Source: Pleurostoma richardsiae (lineage: Eukaryota; Ascomycota; Sordariomycetes; Calosphaeriales; Pleurostomataceae). From it: a stretch of 64,000 nt of DNA. Location of the stretch: assembly GCA_030052745.1 (NCBI GenBank), contig JANBVO010000060.1:105724-169723 (forward strand). The letters are read 5' to 3'. The notes beneath the pieces are model-generated. The model ran no database searches. It was not told the origin of the DNA and saw nothing but the letters and a program-made list of their open reading frames with translations. Below, piece by piece: positions 42,350 through 52,356 of this stretch; position 1 is the first letter of the stretch; each line of letters opens with the position of its first letter. A program made the translations under genes and the position numbers.

Positions 42350-42889
42350 TCAACTGGCCTTCTGTTCTAGATCCCTGATGACCTGGACTTTGGCAGCGCT
42401 TTTGCTCGATGTGTCAAATACATAGCTAAGCCACTCTCGGGCCAGGCGGCGAGCGAGCTCTAAACCGATCACTCGTTCTCCCATGCAGAGCACATGGGCG
42501 TCGTTACTCAGAATAGATCGTTCCACGCTAAAGCTATCGTGCGCAGTGACTGCTCGAATGCCATTGATCTTATTTGCAGAAATAGCCACGCCGAGTCCGG
42601 TGCCACAGATTAAAATCGCCCTGTCGCATTCTCCATCCACTATAAGCTGGGCAGCAGCTGCAGCGCGGGAGGCGTAGGCAGTTTTGTCTGACTGCGTGTA
42701 GCTCCCAACATCGTGCACGCTCTCTACCCGATCATCCTTTTCCAGGTCTGCCTTTATTGCATCTTTGTAGGTAACGCCGGCTTCCTATTCAATTTATTTC
42801 GTCGTTAGCCCGGCCATATGTCAAGAAGTTGGGGAATTTACATCACAGCCTACCGCGATCCTCCACTTTCGTTCCCGTTGAGAGTTCAT
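42350..42889 (-). CDS. RpiB/LacAB-type sugar-phosphate isomerase
   Basis: Exons 42889-42842 and 42784-42350 (57-nt intron) encode about 160 aa, the RpiB size. The start reads [19 protein letters not shown], and the active-site blocks are [42 protein letters not shown] and [22 protein letters not shown]. The family interconverts aldose and ketose phosphates (ribose 5-P/ribulose 5-P, galactose 6-P/tagatose 6-P). Relatives in bacterial and yeast erythritol pathways act on D-erythrulose 4-phosphate. The gene is divergent from a DAK-family kinase over 395 bp. That pairing favours a tetrulose-phosphate role over a pentose-phosphate one, because fungi normally use RpiA for the latter. This is an inference from context. 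Confidence 0.92.
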
Positions 42890-43028
42890 ATCGTTTCTTC
42901 AAGAGGCTTGTTTCTCAAGCTGAACTTCAAGATCATGTGAGTTTGGTGCTTAGACACTTGATGCCAGGCGGCTTATGAGGATTAACCCCCCTAGGCGGTT
43001 CGTCACTGCTGGTCTGCGGCTGTTGATC

Positions 43029-43096
43029 CCGATTTTCCAATGCGGATATTCGGAATCTACCCACCCCACCCAATGAACGCTGCACCGGAAAAAGGG
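43029..43096. promoter_or_regulatory. CGG-N5-CGG-like sites in the isomerase/kinase divergent promoter
   Basis: CGGATATTCGG (43043-43053) has the CGG-N5-CGG form with a variant spacer. CGGAAAAAGGG (43086-43096) and, on the minus strand, TGGAAAATCGG (43029-43039) are one-base departures from the cluster motif. Confidence 0.4.
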
Positions 43097-43284
43097 CCAT
43101 CGTCACTCCTACTTCGCCATGCATTACCCGCCTCAACGGCGAGCAATTCCTGGATACCTCGTAGAATATCCAGCTTTATCAGTCGAATGCATCGCTCATA
43201 GGTGTTTTGATGAAAATAGCTATCAAGTCAGCCACCTTAATTGAACACCCTACCATCTCCGCCTAGACACCATCAGAAAGCAGC

Positions 43285-45078
43285 ATGTCCAAGCGGCATA
43301 TCTTCAACTCGGCAGATGGACTCGTGGATAAATCTCTGCGTGGGTTGATTTCTTATAACCCCTCTTTGGGACTGAACCCTGCGAACCGCGTCGTTTTTGA
43401 TAGTAGACACGACAAGTCTAAAATCAGTATTATCAGCGGCGGTGGCTCGGGCCACGAGCCTGCATGGTCCGGCTATGTCGGCCAAAACATGCTGACAGCG
43501 TCGGTTGCTGGTGATATCTTTGCCAGTCCCTCCACGTCACAGATCCTCGCAGCTATTGAGACAGTTCCATCAGATACCGGTGTGCTTCTCGTCGTTACCA
43601 ACTACACTGGTGACTGCCTCCACTTTGGGTTAGCAAATGAGAAGGCCTTGCAGCTTGGACATCGTTGCCGGATGATTATCTGCGGCGACGATGTAGCTGT
43701 CGGCAGAAAGCATGGACGACTAGTCGGTCGACGAGGCCTTGCGGGACAGATTTGTGTACTGAAAATACTGGGCGGTGCCGCCGGGGCGGGCATAGACTCT
43801 CTGGACAACCTATATGACCTAGGCTCAGCTGTGTCCGGCCAGATAGTGTCTATTGCTGCAACCCTAGACCATTGTCACGTTCCTGGTAGAGGAGATCACA
43901 GCAATCTGGGTCCAGATGAGGTCGAAATCGGAACCGGTCCACACAACGAACCTGGATACAAGAAATTGTCGCCCGTGCCATCCTCCGAGAGTTTGGTCCA
44001 ACAACTGCTGTCATATCTTCTGGACCAGAGCGACCCAGAAAGGGCATTTGCTCGCTTTGGAGCCGGTGACGAGGTTGTTTTGTTAGTGAACAACTTTGGC
44101 GGCATCTCATACCTTGAGATTGGCGCCCTTGTGGATGAAGTGCTGGAACAGCTCCACAAGGACTGGGCGATTGAGCCTATCCGAGTGTTCACAGGGGTTA
44201 TAGAGTCTTCTCTAAATGCGCCGGCTATCACGCTCTCATTAGTTAACATCACAGCGGCGTCCAAGGCGTGTTCGTTTTCTACCGAGCAGATCAAAACGTT
44301 CCTTGACGCCAAAACTGATACTCACTGGGAGTCCATGGTCGGCTCGCAGTCTAGAAGGACTGGAAGACAGCTTAATATCACAGCTGTCTCTCCCCTGGTT
44401 AAGAACAAAGCGGAAATCAAATTTGAACAAGCCACACGGGTTGACATTTCTCTGATGCGACGCATGCTTCTGGCAGCCTGTAAGGCTGTTATTGAGGCAG
44501 AACCAGAGCTTACACGGTGGGATACAGTGATGGGGGACGGCGACTGCGGCGAAACCCTCAAGACTGGAGCATTGAATATTCTCGACCGCCTAGAAAGCCC
44601 TGAAATGACCCACTGCGATTCCGTCTTGATGGTCTTGCAGGAAATCGAAGCGGTGGTTGAGAGAAAAATGGGGGGCACTCTAGGTGGTATCTTGGGGATT
44701 TTCCTTGTTGCTCTGACTAACGGCGTTCGGAGCGAGGCTGCTTCCGGTAGGGCCTCAATTGCGTCTTCACTCTGGGGTCCAGCGCTGTCGTCTGCGATAG
44801 CCCATCTTGAGGCATATACTAAAGCGCGGGTGGGAGATCGGACGGTCATGGATGTCTTGATCCCTTTTTCAGAAGCCATGGTATTGGGGGATTTTAACCA
44901 GGCGGTGGCAGCTGCTGTCAAGGGAGCAGAAATAACGAAGACGTTGCGACCAAAGCTTGGACGTGCAACCTACGTTGCCGCTGGCTTTGATGGGGATCGT
45001 GAGCTTCCTCCTGATCCTGGTGCTTGGGGAGTCATGGTTGCCATCCGTGGCCTGCAGCTTGGCCTACAAGGAAGTTAA
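43285..45078 (+). CDS. Dihydroxyacetone-kinase-family kinase (DhaK-DhaL), putative ketotetrose kinase
   Basis: This intronless gene encodes 597 aa with both DAK domains fused. DhaK (about 1-335) has ISGGGSGHEPAWSGYVG, VTNYTGDCLHFGLA, GGAAGAG and GTGPHNEPG, whose His is the expected covalent substrate-binding residue. DhaL (about 385-595) has WDTVMGDGDCGETLKTGA and GGTLGGILGIF. The family phosphorylates short ketoses (dihydroxyacetone, glyceraldehyde, erythrulose) with ATP. The fungal erythrulose kinase of Yarrowia (EYK1) belongs to it. Its divergent neighbour is an RpiB-type isomerase, and a TIM paralogue lies 7 kb away. The combination favours erythrulose as substrate, though a plain dihydroxyacetone kinase cannot be excluded from sequence. 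The ADARGGTS-like loop of standard Dak proteins is not obvious. Confidence 0.93.
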   Translation: MSKRHIFNSADGLVDKSLRGLISYNPSLGLNPANRVVFDSRHDKSKISIISGGGSGHEPAWSGYVGQNMLTASVAGDIFASPSTSQILAAIETVPSDTGVLLVVTNYTGDCLHFGLANEKALQLGHRCRMIICGDDVAVGRKHGRLVGRRGLAGQICVLKILGGAAGAGIDSLDNLYDLGSAVSGQIVSIAATLDHCHVPGRGDHSNLGPDEVEIGTGPHNEPGYKKLSPVPSSESLVQQLLSYLLDQSDPERAFARFGAGDEVVLLVNNFGGISYLEIGALVDEVLEQLHKDWAIEPIRVFTGVIESSLNAPAITLSLVNITAASKACSFSTEQIKTFLDAKTDTHWESMVGSQSRRTGRQLNITAVSPLVKNKAEIKFEQATRVDISLMRRMLLAACKAVIEAEPELTRWDTVMGDGDCGETLKTGALNILDRLESPEMTHCDSVLMVLQEIEAVVERKMGGTLGGILGIFLVALTNGVRSEAASGRASIASSLWGPALSSAIAHLEAYTKARVGDRTVMDVLIPFSEAMVLGDFNQAVAAAVKGAEITKTLRPKLGRATYVAAGFDGDRELPPDPGAWGVMVAIRGLQLGLQGS

Positions 45079-45356
45079 AGTTAGTTCAATAGCAATCTTT
45101 TCAACAATTACGCGAAGCCCTCAACGTCTTACCACCTTACCAGTGCCGCTACTGGCACAGTTACACCGTCCACAGCACAGGCCTACTCATTTCCTCGCAG
45201 CACTTACATGGTGTGCTTCACACTAAGTGACTGGGAGTCTCATACACCGGTAGAGCCCCTGGGTATTTCTCTAGTAGACATAGCTGGTCATTGAAACGAT
45301 AGTAGGTTGTAGGAAGTTTCGTGTTATGTTCTATATAATCTGACAAAAAAGAAAAT

Positions 45357-46499
45357 CTACCTGACTACAACATCGCGGCCGGTTTTGGCGCTTTCAATGA
45401 TAGCTTCAATAATCTCCAAAACATCTTTCGCCTCAGATGCAGTAACGGGGATGTCTTCCTCCCGGTCATCCGTTATAGCGGCTGCAAACTGGCGATAGAA
45501 CTGCAAATACGTCTGAGGTTCCATACATGGAACAGGGTATTCCACCGGGCTTCCGTCACGAACAATCATAAGCTTTGTCTTCTCGGGCTCCTCCATACAG
45601 TAGCCAAGCTCAGTCGGCTTCATGCCAGCAAAGAGCTGGTCTTCCTGGGGGTCAAGTGCATGCTTGTGGTAGCTCCCTTTCGTTCCACGGACCCAGAACC
45701 TTGGTTGAGTAGCCTCGGTACTGTGGCTGCTAATACGGATGTTGGCGGAGAGATCTGGCGAGTAAACCAGTTCGGCCGCAAGAGCGTCAGGACGCTCAAA
45801 GTCAGTCTCGCCTCTAAGATGAGACCACATGCGAGCCCTGATGATCGCCGGCATCTTAAAAATGGAATAGACCTGGTCGATGAGGTGGGTGCCAAGCTCA
45901 AATATAACGCTGCCACCGGAAGCAATGGTCAGTTCCCCGGCCCAGGGAGTTCTTGGCTCTGGCTGGTAACGATCAAAGTGGGTGTTGATTTCCCAGATAC
46001 GGCCTAGGGAGCCGTTCTTGACCAGATGTTTCAGGGTTAGAAAGTCTAGGTCCCAGCGACGGTTCTGGTACACGGAAATTAGTTTGTTGTGTTTCTTGGC
46101 AATCGAGATAAGAGCTTCAGCTTCCTGGGATGTGGGAACAAATGGCTTTTCCGTCAAGACATGCTTTCCAGATTCCAGGGCTCTCTTTGAAAATTCAAAA
46201 TGGCTGTCGGGTGGCGTTGTAATGACAACCACATCCACTTCCTTATCAGCGAACATATCCTCTGCATTTTTATAGTGCTGGATGGTAGGGTAATCCGCTG
46301 AGGCAGAGCTGCCGGGTCGTGGTCGTCTCTGGACGATACCATAGAGTCTGAAGTTTGTTGTGGCCTCTATGAACGGGATGTGAAAGATCTTGGCTGAGAC
46401 GCTTCGACAAGTGTTAGCATGGGCCAAGGTGCGGCACGGCCGTGATTGCTGTACTAACCCGTATCCAATAATTGCAATGTTATAGATTGTCATCGCCAT
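45357..46499 (-). CDS. Gfo/Idh/MocA-family NAD(P)-dependent oxidoreductase
   Basis: Exons 46499-46459 and 46401-45357 (57-nt intron) encode about 361 aa. The upstream frame extends to 46649 only from a TTG. The dinucleotide fold begins YNIAIIGYGVSAKIFHIPFI. The family signature HVLTEKPF carries the catalytic Lys, and GGSVIFELGTHLIDQVYSIF is the substrate/His motif with Glu in place of the usual first Asp. Such enzymes oxidise or reduce sugars and polyols (inositol, glucose-fructose, xylose, apiose dehydrogenases). It is tail-to-tail with the DAK kinase, 278 bp apart. Two copies of the exact motif CGGAAAATCGG lie 221 and 295 bp upstream, placing it in the proposed regulon. Confidence 0.93.
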   Translation of the reverse strand: MAMTIYNIAIIGYGLVQQSRPCRTLAHANTCRSVSAKIFHIPFIEATTNFRLYGIVQRRPRPGSSASADYPTIQHYKNAEDMFADKEVDVVVITTPPDSHFEFSKRALESGKHVLTEKPFVPTSQEAEALISIAKKHNKLISVYQNRRWDLDFLTLKHLVKNGSLGRIWEINTHFDRYQPEPRTPWAGELTIASGGSVIFELGTHLIDQVYSIFKMPAIIRARMWSHLRGETDFERPDALAAELVYSPDLSANIRISSHSTEATQPRFWVRGTKGSYHKHALDPQEDQLFAGMKPTELGYCMEEPEKTKLMIVRDGSPVEYPVPCMEPQTYLQFYRQFAAAITDDREEDIPVTASEAKDVLEIIEAIIESAKTGRDVVVR

Positions 46500-46719
46500 A
46501 ATGATCAAGAAAGGGTTTGGAGGATTGCGACAACAATAACTCTTGTTACTTGCACAGCCCTGGGAATGAGGCGATGTAAAATGGGCGTTACTGAGGACAA
46601 AGTAAGAAACGGCCAAGCTGTTTAATGTATATCCAATGGCGCAGGCCAAATAAGGTTATGTTGGCGGTGGTTTTCGATATAACCAGCGCAATATTACTGT
46701 CATCACTGAGGAAGCCATG

Positions 46720-46804
46720 CGGAAAATCGGGCATTATTGTATGTGACTTGCTTGGATAAGCCAGATGTAATCCCACAAAATTTGCTTGCTGCTCGGAAAA
46801 TCGG
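46720..46804 (+). promoter_or_regulatory. Two CGGAAAATCGG sites upstream of the Gfo/Idh oxidoreductase
   Basis: Two identical 11-bp words occur at 46720-46730 and 46794-46804, 74 bp apart and in the same orientation. A third copy occurs at 55884. Confidence 0.65.
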
Positions 46805-47369
46805 CGTTTTAGGTGATGTGGGCAATCACATCATAGATAGATAATTGAGGCTATGATCAATCTGGACATGCGGGCCATTGATTGTGATACCGGTTTTGCC
46901 TGGGTTTCGAGCCTGGGGTTTCTCCATTTTCTTACTGATGCTATGTAACGTGTACCTAGATGGAATCAATAAAATTATCACGACAATAGTCAGTCATGGC
47001 AAATACTGCAGCAGCACGATTCGTAATTATTCAATCCGAATGCTGTACTCCGTAGATAGTACTCTACTTTCCAGATGATGCGCGTAGTGTCTTTTCTGAA
47101 GGTAGTAAGAGAGCTAATTAGTACTACCCCCGCCACAATGAAGAGGTGGAAGATGAGGTAGTCCTTACCTGCTGTGTAGGGTAGGTGGACTTATCGTGCG
47201 CCCTACTGCTTCACGCGCTCGGCCTCTTTGCAAACCACATTAGCCTCTGCGATAAAGACATTATCTAATACGAGTGCAGTGACTTTGAAACCCCTCTGGA
47301 AGGAGTAGCTTGCTGTCCAGGGTAAACTTTGCGTAAACATCTTACGAGGCGAGCTGCCTGCCATACATT

Positions 47370-48123
47370 TTTTACCTAGTTTGATGGATTTCATTCCAGC
47401 CTCACAGTCATAAGAGCCACGAAACGGATGAGTTTATATAGCTTTACTTTAGCAATAACGTTCACCTACTTTATTTACCTCCTCATTCTTCGAACGTCTT
47501 ACAACCACTGAATCTATCTATGTTCTCCCCCTTGAAGAAAGCCTATCGGAAAAGACTTAGCCAACTTACTATTTAGGCTGCTGGCTCTGTTACTGGTAAG
47601 AGGGCTTTCATCCTCTGCCTCCAGGAGGCTAGAAGAAACGCGTTACGGGCTCAAAATATCAAGAGTAGTTAGAAAGCTACTGGACTTTAACCACTTTCTA
47701 TGGTAAAACCCCTGATAAGCCCTCCTTTGGTGGAGAACAGTACGAAAAGACAGGAAAAGAAAGCTAATTCCGGTTTAGATGAATTCTCCGGCCCCAAAAG
47801 CATCTCCAAAAACCTTTCCGACTTTACAAGAATTGTATGGGCTACTCTACAGGAGTCGATAGAGATGAAGGCTCAGTTCTAAGTCTACACTCAATAAAAC
47901 GGGACTAATCCTATACGCCGTCTACTTTTTCAGAAGGTGAATAAGGCTTTTGAAGAGAAGGATATTACTTTGGCTGTTGCCCAGAGAAGGATTGAGGGCC
48001 TAGAGGCTCAATTGGAGGAAGCCCGGCCAAGGAAGAGGAAGAAGGTGAAGGTATCACCAAACTCTGAGTTTGTAGATATCAAAGCTATCCACAGGGCCCA
48101 AAAAGAGGCTAGGGAAGTTTAAA
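47370..48123 (+). mobile_element. RIP-damaged pogo/Fot-type DDE transposase remnant
   Basis: The C-terminal half of a DDE_1-type transposase is readable. Its parts in order are LPPHSSNVLQPLN, MFSPLKKAYRKRLSQL, ARRNALRAQNIKS, KATGL with PLSMVKPL, and the tail AQRRIEGLEAQLEEARPRKRKKVK. Stops fall where relatives have Trp or Gln (IKS-stop-KATGL-stop-PLSM), typical of RIP. The N-terminal half is missing or too eroded to recognise. An acidic tail continues to about 48210. I could not define terminal inverted repeats. Confidence 0.8.
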
Positions 48124-50011
48124 GTACTAAAGTTGAATCCTCTGAGTCAGAATTACTTACTGATGAAGAAGATTATATTGTGGTAGGCACGAAAGCAGTA
48201 GATATAAGGCGTTGAAGTTGGTGGTGGTGTTGGTGGAGGTGGATTTTTTATGGTGTCCCAAAGTGGGGGGTGGCTTCAAATTGGGTAGGTAGTTTGACTT
48301 ACTACTTTGAGGCTCCCGGTGCATGTACTGTCAGTGCAGTTAAAACTGAATAGGTGGAGAAGTTTGCAAGAACATAAAGCGCAGTCAAACACTGCGTAGC
48401 CAGGCTTCCTTTTGACTTCGTATTTATTGTTGGTCATCTAGTCTTGTCGAATTTCCTTTCCGCTGATACCACCATACCTAAACGGTCACGGTCTGAGTTC
48501 GGCGGAGAAACGACGGATAAAATCGAAAGTGGGAAACTTCGCGCAGCTTCGAAGCAACGAAGACTCAAATCAATTGTATATCGAACCCATTGAGCCCTTT
48601 CACAATAGGATCCGCGAGATAGGCATCCGTTCTAATTATAATTTTCTAGGCGTCAGAATTCAACCAAGGTATCAGAACGCAGTCCTGGTATGCAACATCG
48701 CCGGTTGAGTCAAGCCAACCACAGATTTCTCGCAGAATCAAAGCCTATAACGTATGTCGAAGACACAAGGTTAGAACACGCCTGCGTTTTACGTTTGTTA
48801 CGCAGAAAGAAGTTGTGCTGTGCCATTTATTAATTCTCATTAGGTTAGATGCTTGATAAAGCGCTGAAGGCGACAATTACCATCCATGTGCCGAGCGAAA
48901 TTTGACTTGCGTCGTTAGTAAAAGCCTACAGGCTATCATCGACAAGAAGACCTAGTGCGTGTTCAAGCCCCCGTACAGACGCAGTGAAGTGGTGGAATAA
49001 GCTGCTGACTTATGCTACAGTTTCCGTGACAAGCTCATACATGATCTCGAACAGATCTATTTAGCCATCAGACACCTTCAAAAGCTGTCTGATGTTGATG
49101 AGCTTCTACCGCTTCAGTGCCCCTCAAGATAAATCCGTAGCAAAAGAAAGGCCCCCTGAGGCAGCATGTCCTCCAGCCCTTCTATCCCATGGAGATGTCA
49201 ATATTCGAGAAGACGACACTTCAGAGACCACTAGGAGTGGATTCCGAACACCCTCAGCAAACATCGAGGAATACTGGAGTAGTTCTCCTGTCACGTCCTC
49301 TCCAATTGTCCTCACACCTTGTCAAGATTGTCTCGTGAGAGGCACCACTCTCAGTCATGAATCACAATCGCACCTGACAAGGTATATGTCGTACTAGGCT
49401 GTGGGGAATCGTGACAATCTGTTCTCTGACCGCCCGAGAAAGCTCAACATTATAGGAACAGTGGCAACAGGGGGAGATTTGGCACTGCCCTTGCCTGAGC
49501 AGCTTGAGACGTCGCATAGTTGTTATTGTGCAGAGTGGGGTCTTTCTCCGAAGCTATGTTTAAATATGACACTGTGAAGTCATCCTCAGATGACGAATAT
49601 GGGATAAAGCATATACTTGGCTCACTGGTGTAGGTAATTTTAGCTATACAACTGGATTTGGGGGTTCTCGTATGGGAAGTGTTGCTTCCTCGGCTCCTTC
49701 CGGTTTCTGTTAAGCGCTTCAGAGTGATAAACACTGGCTTACTGGAGGAGTGGCCGGCATGGTGCTTTCTGCTTTCATACCATCATACACTATTGTTTTG
49801 CAGTCTTCATTTGCTTGACACTTAGCTTTTCAGGGTGACACCGAAAGCGGCATACCGTCGGGCTCACTAGGGTTAACTTGGAAGTCCAGTTCGGTATGAC
49901 AACTCAGATATGTCTAAGGTTGGTTTATTGCTCGATTATTTTAGTAAGGAAGTTGATATCTAGTCCTACTACATGGTTGTACCAATAAGTGTAATGAGCA
50001 AATGACCCGAA
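48124..50011. other. Intergenic after the transposon remnant
   Basis: No gene is supported. A 101-aa open frame (49092-49397) begins with ATG and is Ser/Thr-rich, but has no domain or neighbour support. Confidence 0.4.
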
Positions 50012-51832
50012 CTAGACCGTTTCCATTCGTTCCACGTTGTCGACATTAGCCTTTGCACTGCCGATGCTCTTGCGCCCCTGCTCTTGAACAACACTAACCT
50101 GTCGAACTTCTTCATCAAGCCTGCTGTGACCGACCTTTGTGTTCCATGGGTGAGGCCCATCCTTGGCAAACATCGTCTCGACTTCCTCCAGCGTCTTGCC
50201 ACACGTCTCGGGATACATGAAAAAGCCGAAAGCAGCAGCACAGAAACACAACGCACCAAATAGGATGAAAAGACCAAAATCGATATTGCGGAAGCCAGGG
50301 GGAACAAAGAGTCCGAGGGCAAAATTGAAGACCCAGTTGCCGATTGTCGCAATCCCCATGCCAGTGGCTCGCGTACCCAGTGACCAAACTTCAGCAGAGT
50401 ACACCCAGGTTACAGGCGCCAATGTGAAGTAGTAGACTATGATGAGAAGATATGCGAAAGCGATAATGACATGAGAAGGTGACCCGACCACTTTGACAAT
50501 GACGTTCAGGTTACCGGCTACGCCCTCTGGGGCCGGTTGTTTGTACGCCGCAATCATTGCACCGATAATGAAGTGACAAAGCCCCATCCCGATAGCCCCG
50601 TAAATAAGGAGTGGACGGCGGCCGGTTCGATTGATATAAGAAAAGGCGATTATAGTACAAATGAGGGCGACGATGTAGTTGATACTTGATGCGATGAGAT
50701 TGATGTTGCCGGTCAGATTTGCCATTTGAAAGAGGTAAACCACGTAGTAGGTTATAACGTTCTGTTTTGGATATTAGCAATCTATTATCAACGCAATGGC
50801 CGAATCTTGGAATCAGCAGTGCGATCTTAAGCACTGCCACTCTACCATAGAACTCTTTAGCTGGACAAGCCAACTCGACTCATGGCACGGTTGGCGGAGG
50901 CTGCAGCGAGATCACAAAAGATGCTGGAAGAAAGTGTGGCTACTCACCGCTCCTGCTAATTGCTGCCAAGCTTGAACCATAAAACCGACGAGCGTTCGCC
51001 TCCACATGCCGTTTTTGACGAACTTTCGCCAACCGCGTCCTACCTCACGCTCGATGCGCAAAGTGTTTCTGATCTCCTCCCATTCTGCGATCACCATGGG
51101 ATCGTCGGTATTTCCGCCGGATTGAATATTGGCAAGGACGGTGATGGCTTCATCCAGTCGGTCCTTAGATATTAACCAACGTGGAGACTCAGGCAAGAAT
51201 AGCAGCCCTAGCATTAATATAACGCAGGGAACGAATTGTACGGCCCATGTCGCCCGGAATGAAGCCGGTCCAGTGATGAAGCTGCACCCATACCCAACGA
51301 AGAAATAAACCGTAAACCCCACGTCAATAGCAAGCTGCTGAATGACAATAATTGACCCTCTCTTATCGTGTTTCGCAATCTCAGCGAGATAAACAGGAAC
51401 TTGGGAGCTGGTGACACCGACTGTAATGCCATTGATGATCCTTCCAGCGAGAAGCATCTGCCAGTTTTGGACAGCTGTTTGAATGATTGTGCCAATGATC
51501 CAGAAGATGCACGACCACCAGATGGCATCACGACGTCCGATCTTATCGGAGACATAACCAGCAGACGCAGAGCCAAGAACGGATCCAGCAGCCAGAGCTG
51601 ATCCAATTGCGCCCTGTCTAGCGCCTGTCGGGTTATCGAAGAAGTCTAAATATTGGTTTGTGCCAACCACGGCCGACATTGAAGAAATGTCAAAGCCGAA
51701 ACTGCGGTATAGTCAGCAAACTTCCAAGCGCAAAAAGGGGATTTGACGAGAGACATACAGCATCCCCCCGACTGTTGAGATGAGGGCAAGAAAATAGACG
51801 TTGTACGTCTTGGGCAATGTTAACCCAAACAT
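50012..51832 (-). CDS. Sugar transporter (MFS, SP family), second copy
   Basis: Exons 51832-51759, 51701-50948 and 50761-50012 encode about 525 aa. The N-terminus MFGLTLPKTYNVYFLALIS leads into GGMLFGFDISSMSAVVGT. SP-family motifs follow: GSVLGSASAGYVSDKIGRRD, RIINGITVGVTSSQVPVYLAE, LPESPRWLISK, NRTGRRPLL and YPETCGKTLEEVE. Twelve membrane helices are expected at the plasma membrane. The second intron is long for this region (186 nt, 50947-50762). It is only distantly similar to the transporter at 38798, so the two may import different sugars. The gene is divergent from the TIM paralogue over 524 bp with two cluster motifs, tying uptake to the isomerase step. Confidence 0.93.
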
Positions 51833-52004
51833 CTTGTTATCTCTGAAGGGTGACTCCTGCAATATAATTGTGATACAACGCGTGACAATCTGGTAAGAAT
51901 ATTATAGGATTCATCACCATCCTGCACTGTGGTTGTTCTCGAGGACTTCGCTCTTATATAACTCTGGCGTTAATTGCGGAGATGTCGGCCGATGCGGCTG
52001 TGAT

Positions 52005-52110
52005 CGGAAAAGCGGGGGGAGCTTAGGAGCATTCAGGCGACTGCCGAACATGGGAAGTGAAGGGGGTGAGTCCGGGGTTTGCAAAAACATCGAAGCAATC
52101 GGAAAAACGG
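52005..52110 (+). promoter_or_regulatory. Two CGG-N5-CGG sites in the transporter/TIM divergent promoter
   Basis: CGGAAAAGCGG is at 52005-52015 and CGGAAAAACGG at 52100-52110. A CGG-N6-CGG variant lies on the minus strand at 52150-52161. They lie 173 and 268 bp upstream of the transporter and about 340 and 250 bp upstream of the isomerase. Confidence 0.62.
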
Positions 52111-52356
52111 TAGGTAGTGCATGCTTTGTAGTACTACCCGTAATCCCTGCCGATCTTTCCGTAAAACGAGTGTGCGAAACCTGAAAAATGAAGGATGAGC
52201 GTAATGTCGCCGTGTCCACATTCCTGATAAAAGAAGACAACCTGTGACCGACGCTCTGACAGCCTTGGTCATACTCTGAGCTCGCCTATACCCATGGATC
52301 ATCATCACGAAAAAAGGTCTATATTGTATTTCTTGAAGCAACACAACTAAACTGAA

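Noticed and set aside
49092-49397. 101-aa Ser/Thr-rich frame
   Set aside because: It has an ATG but no domain, signal or neighbour support; it could be real but I cannot support it.
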